Assembly: GCA_029379385.1 (NCBI GenBank)
Contig: CM055607.1
Location: 806,001-870,000, forward strand
Direction: 5' to 3'
DNA length: 64,000 nucleotides
Source: Quillaja saponaria
Taxonomy: Eukaryota > Streptophyta > Magnoliopsida > Fabales > Quillajaceae
Of this stretch, positions 22,229 through 35,247 are shown in pieces (within the stretch, counting starts at the first letter, position 1; each line of letters opens with the position of its first letter). A program made the translations under genes and the position numbers. The notes under the pieces were generated by a model. It made no database searches and had not been told where the DNA came from. It saw only the letters and a program-made list of their open reading frames with translations.

Positions 22229-24001
22229 AAAAGTTTTTTGCATTGGCTTGGTCGGAAACTCAGTGCATGTTTAGTGAAAGCCCTCGAAAGGCACGACCAT
22301 CTCCGAGTTATTTCTTTGAATGCTGCTTCCATCAGTTGTCGCCTCTGTTTCAAAGCATCAATTGACATATTCTTACCAGTCTGCCTGATTGGGTTCAAAG
22401 AGTTGACGGTTTAGATTTACGCACTTGATTCAGGTGCTGTAGTTATAAAGCATTTGAAAGTCAAATCATGTGCCTGGTCATTGCTTGCCACATCCAATCA
22501 ATATGTTTTTAGTTGAATGTTTTGGTTTTTTTTTTTTTTAAGCTTACTAGATATCCAGTTTTTCTTTTCTCCACTTCCAGCAATGTTTATTCCCGGATAT
22601 AGTCTCAGCAAACTTCCCGTTAAAGCAAAGACAATTCTTTCTACGTGATTGAGTTTGACATCCCTTATCTTACGATATCTTAACAAATGAGGCATCGAGC
22701 AAATTAAATATTCTCCTCTTTTTTAAAATTTTAGTGATTGTGTTAATTGGTTGAATATCTCATTTTCAGAATTGTTTTAGATCCATATGACAGAATCAAA
22801 ACAATAGTAAAAAAAAATAAAAAATTGATTGCCTCGTGGTACCCTCGATGCTGCTCGGCTATTTATATTGTAAGTTGATGACAAGATTCCTAGAAGTTTA
22901 TACATTTTAGTAGCTTTTAGTTTTATTAATCAAATAGAGAGTAGAATTCATGATCAAATGATCATGTCAATGAACATCCTCACAAAGGAAAGACAGTAAA
23001 AGTTCTCAAGTTCATAACATGTTAATTGTTTTCCTGTAATCCCGTTCAGATCTCTAACATGCACGCTGCTCTAAGGTGGGAGATCTTCAAACTCCAGCAC
23101 CCACCCCACATGATATGTTGTTATGCAGAAGCAGAATAAAGAAACGGTAATTTAATTCGGCAAGTAAAGAGGGGAAATGAAAGAAAAATGATATATTTTT
23201 TCAATACACATTTCACTCTAAATCACAATCCCTTGTGTCAATTTGTATATTCATAAAAATTTTAGTCAACAAAATTCAACATAAATTGTCAGCACAATTA
23301 TTCCTTTGTAATTAATATATTACTATATATGTTAATTTTAATTCGAATCAAATACATATTTCACTTTAAATTATCATTTCTTGTTTCAATTTTTATCTTA
23401 GTCACATTTTATTATAACATGTCAATTTTATACAATTTTGTCTATTTTTATGTTAGTACATACTTTATTGGGTTTTTTATTTTTTTGTTGAAACCTTTAA
23501 TTGAGGTCTTTGTTTAATATAATCAGATTAGATAATAGATTAACCCACTTCATTCTCAAAAAGAAAAGAATTAATCCAAATTATTAATAGATGGGCTTGG
23601 GCCTCCATCTCATGATATGTGGAGGCCTATTGGGATAAAGCACCGGCTTGACGGGTCATTGACAATACTGTTTCACATAGCTCTCGTCGGATGACGTCAT
23701 TATAAGGGACCAGCAAATTAGATTCTCCCATGTGTCATTCCATGTAGTCCTAAACCAATTGCGAGGCAAATCTCTCGGTGCAGCCACGTTAAAAATAAGG
23801 GTATTTTTGTCATTCGATGACGAATGATACCCATTGTCGTCATTTACCAATGCTAGTTTCTTGTTCTCAACCAAAATCAACTCTGCTGGTCTTCGCCCTT
23901 CACTGCTCCCGACCTACAAAACCCATCTCACTAACAAAGTCCTTCAACTCTCCCTCAGTCTCGTTGAGTTAAGGTTGTCTCGGTGCTCGATTTGGCCGTT
24001 A
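22229..24001. other. Intergenic region upstream of STT3A
   Basis: About 1.8 kb. The left part is the SDS22-like 3' region. From about 23150 to 23560 it is strongly AT-rich. The last 350 bp are GC-richer and hold palindromic TGACG-type elements listed separately. No coding frame is convincing; the short frames around 23834 run into the STT3A leader. Confidence 0.5.
23691..23843 (+). promoter_or_regulatory. Cluster of TGACG/CGATGA palindromic elements upstream of STT3A
   Basis: ATGACGTCAT (23691-23700) is a perfect 10-bp palindrome containing the bZIP core TGACGTCA, about 310 bp before the ATG. CATTCGATGACGAATG (23811-23826) is an inverted repeat containing CGATGA, the reverse of the UPRE-III-like TCATCG. 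ATGACGA (23817-23823) and TCGTCAT (23837-23843) form another inverted pair. Such sites are bound by plant bZIP factors, including those of the unfolded-protein response. That would suit a gene for N-glycosylation in the ER, but binding is inferred only. Confidence 0.35.
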
Positions 24002-27000
24002 ATGGCGGCCTCCGATACCTCCGATGGTTCGAGTTTTAGATATGCTTTTGGAAATGTGCTGTCGCTCTTCATCCTCATCCTGATCGGTGTTCTTGCCTTC
24101 TCGATCCGACTCTTCTCTGTGAGCTCTCTAATTCTCAATGTTCATTTAAGTTACATAGATCTGCCACTTACTGTTAATCCAATTCATTATTTTCTTCTTT
24201 TAGTACTGTTAAATTAAACGAGTTATGTATTTTTGATCAGCTGAATTCTGAAGCTTTTCCTTTCATGTAATTAGATTTTGAGCGCTGAAAATATTATAAG
24301 ATTGATAATGTTGTTCTGTTATGTATTATTACATTTTCTTAGCAGTTAAATAAGTAGGCCTTTGATTTGTTGTGCATCGATTTGCAGGTCATAAAGTACG
24401 AGAGTGTTATTCATGAGTTTGATCCTTACTTTAATTATAGAGTCACTCAGGTAAGTTTCCTTGCGACAAAGCTATCCTCTAAAACCCTTTGGTGAATCTT
24501 CTGTTGAAGGAATATTGTGTATAAGTTGTGGGATTTTTCCCCTTTTACCAGTTGCTAGTTCATTGCTTTGTATTTGTTGATCTCTTTATTTTGATCCCCT
24601 CTCTGAAATCCCCAGTACCTACTCTAGTTTACTTTGTTCTAGTCCAATTCCTTACATAATAGATGATAATAGGTATATTTGTTGGTTTCAGTATCTAACA
24701 AAGAATGGAATATATGATTTCTGGAACTGGTTTGATGATCGAACCTGGTATCCTCTTGGTCGTGTGATTGGTGGAACTGTTTATCCTGGGCTGACATTGA
24801 CAGCAGGCACCTTATGGTGGTAAGTAATTCAAACTACAGTGAGATATTCACATATCATTTTGTTGATGTTGCCATAATTATTTTTTAAGGCGTAGTCATA
24901 TTTTTGAGCATCTGTTTTCCCATCTCAGGATATTGAATTCTTTAAACATTCCTCTCTCAGTAGAAACCGTGTGTGTATTTACTGCACCCGTATTCTCTGC
25001 TTTTGCTTCATGGGCAACCTACCTTCTGACTAAGGTCAATACTGCTCTGAATTGTCTTCTATATTCTGGTTTTTGGTAGCATATTTACTGATACAAAGTG
25101 GCTGTCCTTTCTGTAGGAAGTAAAAGGTGCTGGTGCTGGCCTGACAGCAGCTGTCCTTTTGGCTATGGTGAGATTCTCAGCAGGCTTATAACTTTTTAGA
25201 GATTTTCTTATTTGAAATGTTTTCAATACTCTCGATAAACGACAATGATAGCATAAATCTCCTCTGCAGAGTTGTAACTAAAATGCGAGTCTATCTAGTA
25301 TTTTTTGCATCGGATGTATTTTCTGTTTTATACATGTATCTACATAATGTTTTATATTTTTCTTTTTTACATCTGCATTGCAGGTTCCATCATATATATC
25401 TCGATCTGTGGCTGGAAGCTATGACAATGAAGCTGTTGCTATATTTGCTTTGATCTTCACATTCTATCTTTATATAAAGGTTAACTTGCTTCAAATCCAG
25501 AATTTGTAGTTTGTTTATTACAATGTTGTATTTGTCATCATGTTTTCTTCGAAGAACTTTCATATGTAGTTAACTATTTTGCAGTTTCAGTGGTATGATT
25601 TGTTTCCAATGAAGTGTTATTGGGGAGTTCTGCATGAAGTATTATTTTATATACTCTTTTGTTTTTCTGACTTGTGTCTTATTTGTAGACACTGAACACA
25701 GGGTCCCTCTTTTATGCAACTTTGAATGCCATAGCGTACTTTTACATGGTAAGCTTTGCATGGTAGTGCATTTCCGGTTCACTATATATGCCTCTTATTA
25801 TTTATGCTCTCTGTGTTTTGGTCTTTCAGGTTTGCTCATGGGGAGGGTATACTTTTATCATTAATCTTATTCCAATGCATGTACTTTTGTGCATTGTAAC
25901 TGGGCGCTATTCTTCTCGACTATACATCGCGTATGCACCTCTGGTAAGTATTGCAGCAATCACAAATCTTTTCCTAGAGTAGAGTCTAAAAGGAAGAAAA
26001 GTCATAAGATATAAGTGTTTTAGTATGGAAAGTTATAGATAGGGCTGGAATTCGAATTGAATAACTTCGAATAGTGCACTATTCAAATTCCAAGACTCAG
26101 CTTCGAATATTTATTCGAATGTAATTTCAAATATTCAAATTTTTTAGGGAAAAGAATTTTTTTAACTTTTTATTTAATTTTTTAATAAAAAATCTATTAT
26201 TTTGAATATTAATACTATATCGAATTATTTGTCCAATATCGAATTGAATGATTCATTATCCGAATTGGAACTCAAATTCAATTTTGAATTTCAGATAGAG
26301 TTCGAATAGTTCAATTCGGAAGCCAACCCTAGTTGGAGGATCCATGCTACTGTTGGTAGATTATATGAGAATAAGGGTGTTTCCGATCACATTTTTGGGT
26401 TGAAAAATACTTTTATGTGATCTGTCAAGGGAAGGAGGGGGAGTACTTGAGATATCAACTACAAAGCAGTATGTGTTATTCACTTTTGCATTTTGCAATG
26501 AGTGTAAATGTGAGCATAAAACCAAAAAATAATTAGGATTGCATCTGGAAAGACTTAAATCAATAATTTTTAGGGAAATCCTATTTCCACAGGAGGTAAT
26601 GTTGCTTCTGTGCAGCCTTCTCTCTAGTGGAACACAGATGCGGTTCCATACGCAAGATAAAGAGCTGCAAGGAAGCAGTCTACTCTCCCGTGGAAATAGT
26701 GACTCCCTTTTTTATTGTACATTTAATTTGGGGGCATACTTTTACTACTAGTCTACATAGTAAACTTGCACAAGTGCTAATCTTATATACTTTACACTGC
26801 TTTCTGGAGAATATACATAAACTAAATCATGAATGATATTCGTTGGTTCTGGTTCACATTGATGTATTCTCTATGCAGGTTGTCCTAGGTACACTATTAG
26901 CGGCATTGGTGCCTGTTGTTGGATTTAATGCAGTCATGACATCAGAACACTTTGCATCATTTTTGGTGAGTTTCACTCCTGCCTGCACAAAACTAACAAT

Positions 27001-30000
27001 AAGTTTCAACATTTGACGTTTTCATGCTGAAATTTAATGATTGTATTGACATGGTTATTCTTAAATTTATTTAATTGTTTAAAAAGAAAGAGATAACTGA
27101 ATAACATCTTCATGTTTTTCACTTCAAAAGAGCCACATATTAAAAACATTTTTTTATCAAGAAAAGTTCTGAAGGCTTTCCAATAAGATTGTTCAGAAGA
27201 CATGAAATTTTTAAGAAATCTATATGCTTTCTGATCCCCCGTTCTATTCATACTACTAACTGTTTTTATTAGTTTGTATGTTATTCTATTTCTTTTCCCC
27301 TTAATTTCATCTAACTTATTTTTCTCCTGTAGGTTTTTATTATCCTCCATGTGGTGGCCCTTGTATACTACATCAAAGGGATTCTTTCCCCAAATATGTT
27401 CAAAGCAGCTGTGACACTAGTCCTATCTGTTGGCCTGTGAGCATCACTTGTACTGCTCGTTCAATTATTTTTACAATATTACAGGTGGACTACAGCATTG
27501 ATCCCTTAAACTTGCATTGCTTATTTTGCAGGTTAGTGTGTTTAGCAGTGATAACAGTACTTGTAGCTCTGGTAGCTTCAAGCCCAACAAAGGGATGGAG
27601 TGGACGTAGTTTGAGTCTACTAGATCCGTATTACCTCATTGACAACTCATTCTTTTGATTTAGTTACTTTATGTGTCCTTCAATAAGTGAAAGGCAGTCA
27701 CTAAGTTTATCTTTAGGAGCAGCACAATATATTTTCTTAACCACTCTTTTACTGTTTTGAGATGTTGGTCTCTTTTGAGCTGCTTGTTGGTCCATATATT
27801 CGTTGTTGTTATGTGATACTTATCCTGCATGGCAGAATATTAACTTGAGCAATTCTTAAAATTCTGTTCTTTTGGATATGGATTCTCAGCTTTCTTGACT
27901 GCTCTAAAATTGCCTGCATTGTTACAGAACTTATGCAAGCAAGTACATACCAATCATTGCTAGTGTCAGTGAGCATCAACCGCCTACATGGCCTTCTTAC
28001 TTTATGGATATTAATGTTTTGGCATTCTTAGTTCCCGCTGGTATTATTGTAAGTAATCAATCTTCAACAAAAATCTGCTGTTTCTTATACTGTTTTTTGT
28101 TTAAATACCTATATGTTTGAACTATGTCATCATGGTGTCTTTATGATGTAGGCGTGCTTTTCACCATTATCTGATGCAAGTTCCTTTGTGGTTCTTTATA
28201 TTGTAACATCAGTATATTTTTCGGGAGTTATGGTAAGAACAATGTTAAGACCTACAAGCTTTGGTTTATAACTTTATTTCCTTTTTACTTTTTGATCAAT
28301 TGTCTGGGGTAATATTTCAGGTTCGTCTGATGCTTGTACTTGCGCCAGCAGCATGCATAATGTCTGGGATTGCTCTCTCTCAGGCTTTTGATGTTTTCAC
28401 TCGGTCAATTAAGTTTCAGCTACCCAATCTATTAGGGAATTCTCAAGTTGATGTAAGCATATCTTCTTAGTCTTGAGTTACTGCTTTACAATCTTCTAGT
28501 CACATAAGTGTGGATAATGCTTCAGTAATAGTTATTTGATGGCTTTCCATTCTGAAATTAAGGCAGGGGATACTAGATCCAATAGCGCCGTAGCACAGAA
28601 AGATGTTGCAAAGAGTGATAAAAGTGAAGACTCATTAAAGGAACGGCCCTCCAGAAAGAACAAGAAGAAGGAAAAGGAGCCCATCGAAAAGCCTTCAATT
28701 AAGTTGCAAATTAAGAAGAGGCTTCTCGTTTTACCTTTGGAAGCTTCTATCATTTCCATTTTCTTACTTGTGTTGCTGGGTGCCTTCTATGTGGTACTAT
28801 GACTTTCTTCTTTTCTATCTTGTGCAATTTCAGAAGCATGGCCTCATTGATTAGAAGTATGCTAGGCATTTAATTCTTTACACCCCTTAAGACAATTGAC
28901 CCACTATGAGGGTTGAAGATGGAATCTAGTTAATGAGGTTTTTTCTTTTTCTCCTCCAAAGAATTTAGACACTGGTCTGTGTCTTACTTTTTATTTAACT
29001 AATATCTTATGAACCGTACCATTTAACAATTTATTGCCAACCATTCTATGTTGTATGAGACTGAAAGTTTCCTTCAAATTATTTACTGCTATGCTTCTGC
29101 TGGTTGACAGTTGATACATGAAATTAAATAATATAGGAGTGGAATGTTTATTTGTCCTTTATGTATCTGCAATAAATGATATATGTATTTTTCTCTTGCT
29201 GTGGTGCATTTGTTATGAAATAAATTTCTGTCTTTGTTAAGATATACTGACCGTAATGTCTTGTAGGTTCATTGCGTCTGGGCGGCAGCAGAAGCTTATT
29301 CAGCCCCTTCTATTGTTCTAACATCTCATTCACATGATGGTCTTCATGTTTTTGATGATTTCCGAGAGGCTTATGCTTGGTTGAGTCACAACACTGAAGT
29401 GGACGATAAAGTAAGTCTTATAAACACAGAAACCCCCCCCCCCCCCAAACACACATTTTTGGTACTGGGTTTCTGTTACTTTTTTCCCTGTAGAACTTTG
29501 TAGGACACTATAAATTCGATAAACTGAAAATTAAAGAAAAAGGAGAAAAAAACTTAATCCATTCATTTAACACAAGAACTATTTCTTTCTTGCTTCAGTC
29601 GTAGGGCTGAATTCAGAAATTATGCTGATTATTATTGCCTCTTTTTTTAAATCAAGTTTTTTCTGGACTTACCCTAGTTATTATCTCAAAAGTTTAAACT
29701 TTAAATTATGAACTATGACAGGTGATATTTGCCTTAGCAGTTGGTTTTAGGGTTTTTGTTTGTAATGATCGCTGTGGTTTGATTAACTGGATGTGAAATG
29801 TATATCCCTGTCTTATAGTTTGTTAAATTGATTTCCTGAAATAGGTGTAGCTTGGGGAATAATCTACCATTATCTTTGTTCTGTTTGTTTTTGTTTTGTT
29901 TTTTTTTCTCCAATGATGATCTTCTTCCCGTAGTTTTGCTAATTTTTTTGGGAGTTGATGTGCTTTGCTATTTGCTATTGGAGGATGATGTTTCTGTTGA

Positions 30001-31500
30001 TGGGAATCAAAGCATGTACTACCCTCAATCTTTTTCTTTTTAAATAATTTATTTTCCAGGCTAAATGATGTCTTGAAATTCTTGTAGGTAGCATCTTGGT
30101 GGGACTATGGGTACCAAACAACCGCTATGGCTAACCGTACTGTAATTGTTGATAATAATACCTGGAATAACACACATATTGCGACTGTTGGCACTGCCAT
30201 GTCATCTCCAGAGAAGGCAGCTTGGGAAATTTTCAACTCCTTGGATGTAAAATATGTTCTGGTCGTCTTTGGAGGTTAACTTCCATTCTGTTTGCTGAGA
30301 TCATATTAGTTATTTATACTCTGGTCTGATTTGTTATTGTACTCGGTAGGTCTTGTTGGTTACCCCAGTGATGATATTAATAAGTTCCTGTGGATGGTTC
30401 GCATAGGAGGGGGGGTGTTCCCCCATATCAAGGAACCAGATTACTTGGTAAGTAACTTTGAGCATCAAGAAGTATCTTGTTTTTTTTAGCTAGTATAGAT
30501 GCCTTGCTTCCCTCTAAATTTGATTTGAATTTTCTATTATTGTGTTTTACTATTATGTTTCTTCTTGTTCTGTATGTAAGAGGGATGGTCAGTATCGGAT
30601 TGATTCTCAGGCCACGCCAACAATGCTAAATTGCCTTATGTACAAACTTTCATATTACAGGTCTGCTTTTGGTTGAAGTTGGTTGTTTATATGTGAAAAT
30701 TGCTTAAACGCCCAACCTGCCGGAAACTATTTGGCCACTTAATCTTTGTTGCTTTTACTGCAGATTTGTGGATACAGATGGTAAAGGCTTTGATAGAGTA
30801 AGGCGGACAGAAATTGGGAAGAAACATTTTAAACTTACCCATTTTGAAGAGGTCAGATGGTCTAACTTCTAACTTCATATGTTTTCTTTTTTGTTGGACC
30901 GGACGGGGGAAATGATTTTATTGGATATCATAAGACTAAGATCAAGGGATGGGGGATGGGGGATGGGGGATGGGGGGTGGGGGGTGGGGGAGGAGTACTA
31001 GCTAGGGCTTGTCGCATTATGAAAGATAAAGACTGGAAAATACTGTTTCCATATCAGTGTCCAGTACTATGACTTCAAAACTTGAATATTTGTTATTTGT
31101 CCAAATCCCATTTTCTTGTCATCTAGAGGAGAAAACTAGTGCTTAGTGGGTTTCTTAAGTAGCTCTTATCATATTTAGAGATGTTATAGTGATAGTATGC
31201 CTCAGCCGTATTTGAGCTTCTTCTGAACAGTCTCGTGGCTCTTGATGCTTTCAGGTGTTCACAACTCACCATTGGATGGTTCGAATTTACAAACTGAAGG
31301 CTCCAAAGAATAGGATTCGAGGAAAGACAAAGAAATTGAAATCGGTAATCTTAGTAGTTCTAAGTATGGTTAATTGTTTCATCTAAATTTGATCTCCAAA
31401 TGATTAAATTAACTGCTATTCTTGTTTCTATTTGCAGAAAACAAGCTCCACCATTGGCTCCAAAAAAGGTGGAAGAAGAAAGAATCCTTGGCATTCATAA
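24002..31500 (+). CDS. STT3A: STT3A, catalytic subunit of oligosaccharyltransferase
   Basis: Twenty-two exons: 24002-24118, 24388-24450, 24692-24819, 24929-25034, 25117-25167, 25384-25479, 25689-25748, 25830-25943, 26879-26965, 27333-27436, 27532-27627, 27928-28048, 28152-28232, 28321-28452, 28563-28793, 29267-29410, 30088-30274, 30350-30447, 30581-30660, 30764-30851, 31255-31344, 31438-31500. The sum is 2337 nt, 778 aa, the family length. The enzyme transfers the dolichol-linked glycan to Asn in N-X-S/T sequons in the ER membrane. Visible motifs: [10 protein letters not shown] with Asp51 (metal/catalytic), [10 protein letters not shown] (167-176), about a dozen membrane helices, and the sequon-binding WWDYG (581-585). 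Two or more sequons occur in [16 protein letters not shown] Lys-rich insertion ([14 protein letters not shown]) and the C-terminus [12 protein letters not shown] fit plant STT3A and not STT3B. In Arabidopsis STT3A is needed for salt tolerance, cellulose synthesis and immune-receptor maturation. Confidence 0.97.
26042..26329. mobile_element. Stowaway-like MITE in STT3A intron 8
   Basis: A 288-bp element flanked by TA on both sides (26040-26041 and 26330-26331), the target site of Tc1/mariner-type MITEs. The left end is GGGCTGGAATTCGAATTGAA; the reverse complement of the right end is GGGTTGGCTTCCGAATTGAA, giving an imperfect 20-bp terminal inverted repeat. The inside is AT-rich with repeated TTCGAAT motifs and no coding capacity. 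It lies well inside the 935-bp intron, away from both splice sites. Confidence 0.72.
29433..29446 (+). repeat. C14 homopolymer in STT3A intron 16
   Basis: Fourteen consecutive C residues just after the exon 16 donor. Such runs are prone to length error in sequencing. Confidence 0.95.
30946..30993 (+). repeat. G-rich 7-bp repeat in STT3A intron 20, potential G-quadruplex
   Basis: About 48 bp of GGGGGAT units passing into GGGGGGT units, with seven G-tracts of three or more on the sense strand separated by one to two bases. This exceeds the usual sequence requirement for a quadruplex in DNA or pre-mRNA. It lies about 95 nt downstream of the exon 20 donor. Confidence 0.85.
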
Positions 31501-33774
31501 TCTTTGATATCAATGTCTTTTTTCTTTACATCTTTTCTGTTGGGGAAACGTCTAACCTATAGTTCATATATATGTAATATGTTGACACGAGCATGTGGGA
31601 GAGATTTTGAGATTTTGTAGGCGTAATTGGTCCTCCTCTTGGATGCGTGAATGTGAACATCCATGATTTTGCAATCACATCTATTGCTAAGTGTAGTTTA
31701 ATATAATGTCGACATAATTTTTGGTAGTGAAAAAAAATACTAAAATGTTTTCGCCTGATCTGTGGACAGAGTTTTGGTTCTGAAAATCCAAATCACAAAC
31801 AAAACACACGAGAAGATGTGAGAGCAAATTGTAGGCCTAATTAGCACACAATCTAATAAAGAACGAAAAGGAAAATGAGGATCAAGCTTCCCCAATCCAA
31901 ATTGTCTTTTTATTTGAGACTGCGTATACGAATATATCATGGATGTGTCCTTCATTAAAGCTAACATATTACCTCCAAGACTAGATTATCATTCTTATAA
32001 TTTTTACTTTTCTTTCTTTTAGTAAACTTCCCATATTGTTTCGAGATTAGCATATATTTTGATAATTGTAATATAATAGTGAAAAAATAAAAATTTTGAC
32101 GAAAATAATCTTATCATTAAAACATAACTTGCGTAGTAAATATACTGATAATTAATTATTACATAAGAAAATAAAAATTTTAAAGAATTCAAATCTTGTC
32201 AATACTAAAGTTGAACTAATATAAAATTTTATAGAAAAAGTGGGAAAAAAAAAAAAACACATTAAAAAGAACTTTATGAGAGTAGTTTAGTTTTTTTTAT
32301 GATTTAAGGACTAATTTAAATTATTGAACATTATTTCTTAAATGTAATGTAATTCAAAATAATAAGGATGTGTCTACTTCAATCATTATGAAGTTTATTG
32401 TAAAATTGGTGGAAATAAAGTGCAATCGATTTATTGTAAAATATTTTTAATGAGTTTGAATTAATAAATACTCCGACAATATATTATGAATTTGGATTAG
32501 GTGTTAACTTGGAAAGGTTTGAACAGCCGCAAATCTTGAAAAGCGTAAAATAATAGGAGTAGGAGGAGATAGCTTGGGACCCAGGAAGATCTATGACTAC
32601 GAGCAAGCAAAGGGGAAGAAGAAACGCTGACGGACGACCAAGGAGGAGTGCACGTGCAGTGACCAAAGTGAAACCGACAGTCAATGTTCATTGGACAGTG
32701 TTCTTCGATCACCGCCAAAAAGTCAAAAACCCCACCGGCCACCACCACCACCATGCATGCCTTGCTGGATGACCTAAAATTTTTGAGATTTTACAACTTT
32801 ACGGTGACAACTGGGAGTACGTAACATACGGTTCCGCCGCCGACGCCGTGGCTTCTTCTTTTTCCTTTTTATTTTTTTATTTTTTTTTAAAGCTCTCAGC
32901 AAGCACACTGCATGTGCATATAATAATAAAATATATTAGGCTATTAAGGGTCAAAGTTTTGTCAAAACGAGAACAAAAAAATCTTCTTGTTAGGGTCAAA
33001 TATAAAGTGTGAATGTGTCTTAAAGCTAAAAAAAGCTTTGCCGACCCTGGTCAGTAGTCAAAAGAAGCTATGCCGCGCTGGTGGCGGTGTCATTTTTGTT
33101 GTTACTTGCTTATGCAATCTAGTTGAGGTCCTCACTGGATTTTGTTGGTATAACAGAAGAACACACATTATATTTACTGCTAAATTCAATGGATCAATAT
33201 ATATATATATAGAGAATATTTTATCTTTTTATTTTTATAATTTAACTTATTTCTAAATACGTACATATTTATTTTATCTAAAAAAATCTCTTAAATTTTG
33301 AACAAAATCTATTCAAATTCATGATTTTGTAATTAAATTACATTTTCTTTCTTTTCATGTCAAACCATTCCCTAATTTGGGGAATGTACCTCCTTTCTAA
33401 TTTATATCACACAATGACACAACAAAATGGGTGGTGTCTAGTAAAATAAAATAAAAATGAAAAAGGAGGGAATGCAATGATGATTGATGATGATCAACCT
33501 CCCTCTCTTAGTCAGGAAACAGGATTAGATATTTTTCCTTTATTTTGGTTTGTCCATATATGATCATAATTTAGAAGCTTTACTCATTCTAGTTGAGTAA
33601 CTTTAATGCCTGATTTAGCTCTTCTTGTTGTGCAGTCCAAGTCCTACTTATTATATTATGACAATCTACTTTTGTTGCGCAGTCCAAGTCATGCATATAG
33701 GATTATAAATTCTTAATAAAACATATTAATTTTAATAAAAATTTTAAAATAATAATAATATAAAAAAATAATTT

Positions 33775-33880
33775 AGAAATTGAATTCTCATTAATAAGTA
33801 TCAAATACACAATTTTAATCAAAATTTATTTAAAATAAATTAAATTCTATAATTTTTATAATTTCAAATACACTCTTAAG
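33775..33880. mobile_element. MITE-like element, copy 3 (right-end fragment)
   Basis: This piece resembles the right end of the element that immediately follows it: GAATTCTCAT, then CAAATACACAATTTTAATCA, then AAATTAAATTCTATAATTTTT and TTTCAAATACACTCTT. It is more diverged than copies 1 and 2 and lacks a recognisable left half. Confidence 0.4.
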
Positions 33881-33892
33881 ATAATTTTGAAA

Positions 33893-34456
33893 CAAGTTTA
33901 TAAAAGAATTGATTTCAATTCAATTGAATTTGATTCGATTCAATTCAATTTTATGTTTTTAATGTTTGGAACGTGAATAATAATAATAAAATTCAATCGA
34001 ATTTAACAATTTTATAATATTAACCCTAATTGTATATAATTATTATATACTTACTCTAAGCTTGACCATTTTCTCTCTCTCTTCCTCTTTTTTTGGCCAA
34101 TTTCTTTTTATGGTCTATTATAGTTTAAGAAAGAGATGGGTTACGAATCAAAATGGGTGAGAACTGAGAAGAGCTGAGTGTTGGGAGAGAGAGATTGAAA
34201 GAGAAGAGTCGGGTATGAGAGTAAGTATGAAAATGAGACAAAAATGAATGATAAATTTGTCAAAATAATTTTTTAAAAGCTATATGAATTAATTTTTTGT
34301 AAATCACATCAATTTTGCTAAGAATTTAAAATGAAAGAAAATAAGATTTATAATGAATTGAATTCTCATACATAATGAGTTCCAAACACAATATTTTAAT
34401 CACAATTCATTTAAAATGAATTGAATTTATTAATTTTTGTGGTTTCAAACATACTT
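33893..34456. mobile_element. MITE-like element, copy 2
   Basis: Shares with the 4.9-5.5 kb element the block AAATCACATCAATTTTG (about 34303-34319) followed by AGAATTTAAAATGAAA, the AATTGAATTC subterminal motifs near both ends, a GA-rich middle section, and a right end of the form TTTTTGTGGTTTCAAACATAC. No transposase is visible. Boundaries are approximate and no target-site duplication was resolved. Confidence 0.5.
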
Positions 34457-35193
34457 TAAATTAAAGTTGAAGTTCCCAATTTAGTATATATGTATATTTG
34501 AACTAGCTAGGTTTCATGTAACACTTTTGTTTGAATTAGCCATAGCTCCTACAATTAGTTAACGGCCCCTAAAGTTAAGTAAAACCATCCATGCAAATTA
34601 TAACTCCTTTCTAGTCTTTAATTTGTTTTCAAATTCAATCACTATTAGGGTATATTAATTACTATAAGGTCTTTTTAATTCCAAAAATTACTTTAACAAG
34701 ACAGTATTTGTGTGGCAATATAAGATAAAAAGTTCATCATTAAGAAAAATATGGTTGTTAATTTTCTATTTGTCTATCTTAGTATGATGTAAGTGTAATA
34801 ATCATTATCAAGATATTAAGTATACTCTTATAATGTATCTTGAATTTAGCTGAGAATATACATTTCTTTTAATTTAAATGAAGTTTCATTACTTTGAGAG
34901 ATTAATTGCAATTTATAATGAGTAAATTGTGTATCTAAAAAATGTGTACATATAATATAAAGAAGAGATAACAATGGCTTAGTGTGAGAAGCTTTTGACT
35001 GTTTGGAAGCATATATAAATGGGAGACAGAAAGGAAGAATTGGGTAAGCAAATAAAGAAATAAAGACAAAAACTAGTTTAATTAATTAAATTCAATCAAC
35101 CTCATCAAATTTGGATTTCACCTTTTAGGGTGCGGATGTAAAATATAGAAATACTTTTCCATGAAAAAGGAGGAAAATGCATATGGTTTTACG

Positions 35194-35247
35194 AGAAATT
35201 GTAATGATTAGAAGCTAAAACAAGAAATTGTAATGATTAGAAGCTAA
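35194..35247. repeat. Short tandem repeat, 2 copies of about 29 bp
   Basis: AGAAATTGTAATGATTAGAA plus GCTAA occurs at 35194-35218 and again at 35223-35247, with four bases between the conserved 25-bp cores. Confidence 0.85.

Noticed and set aside
32484..32754. Two overlapping minus-strand frames (66 and 85 codons)
   Set aside because: Simple-sequence composition (Val, Leu and Ser runs from CCACCA and GGAGGA repeats) and no recognisable domain.
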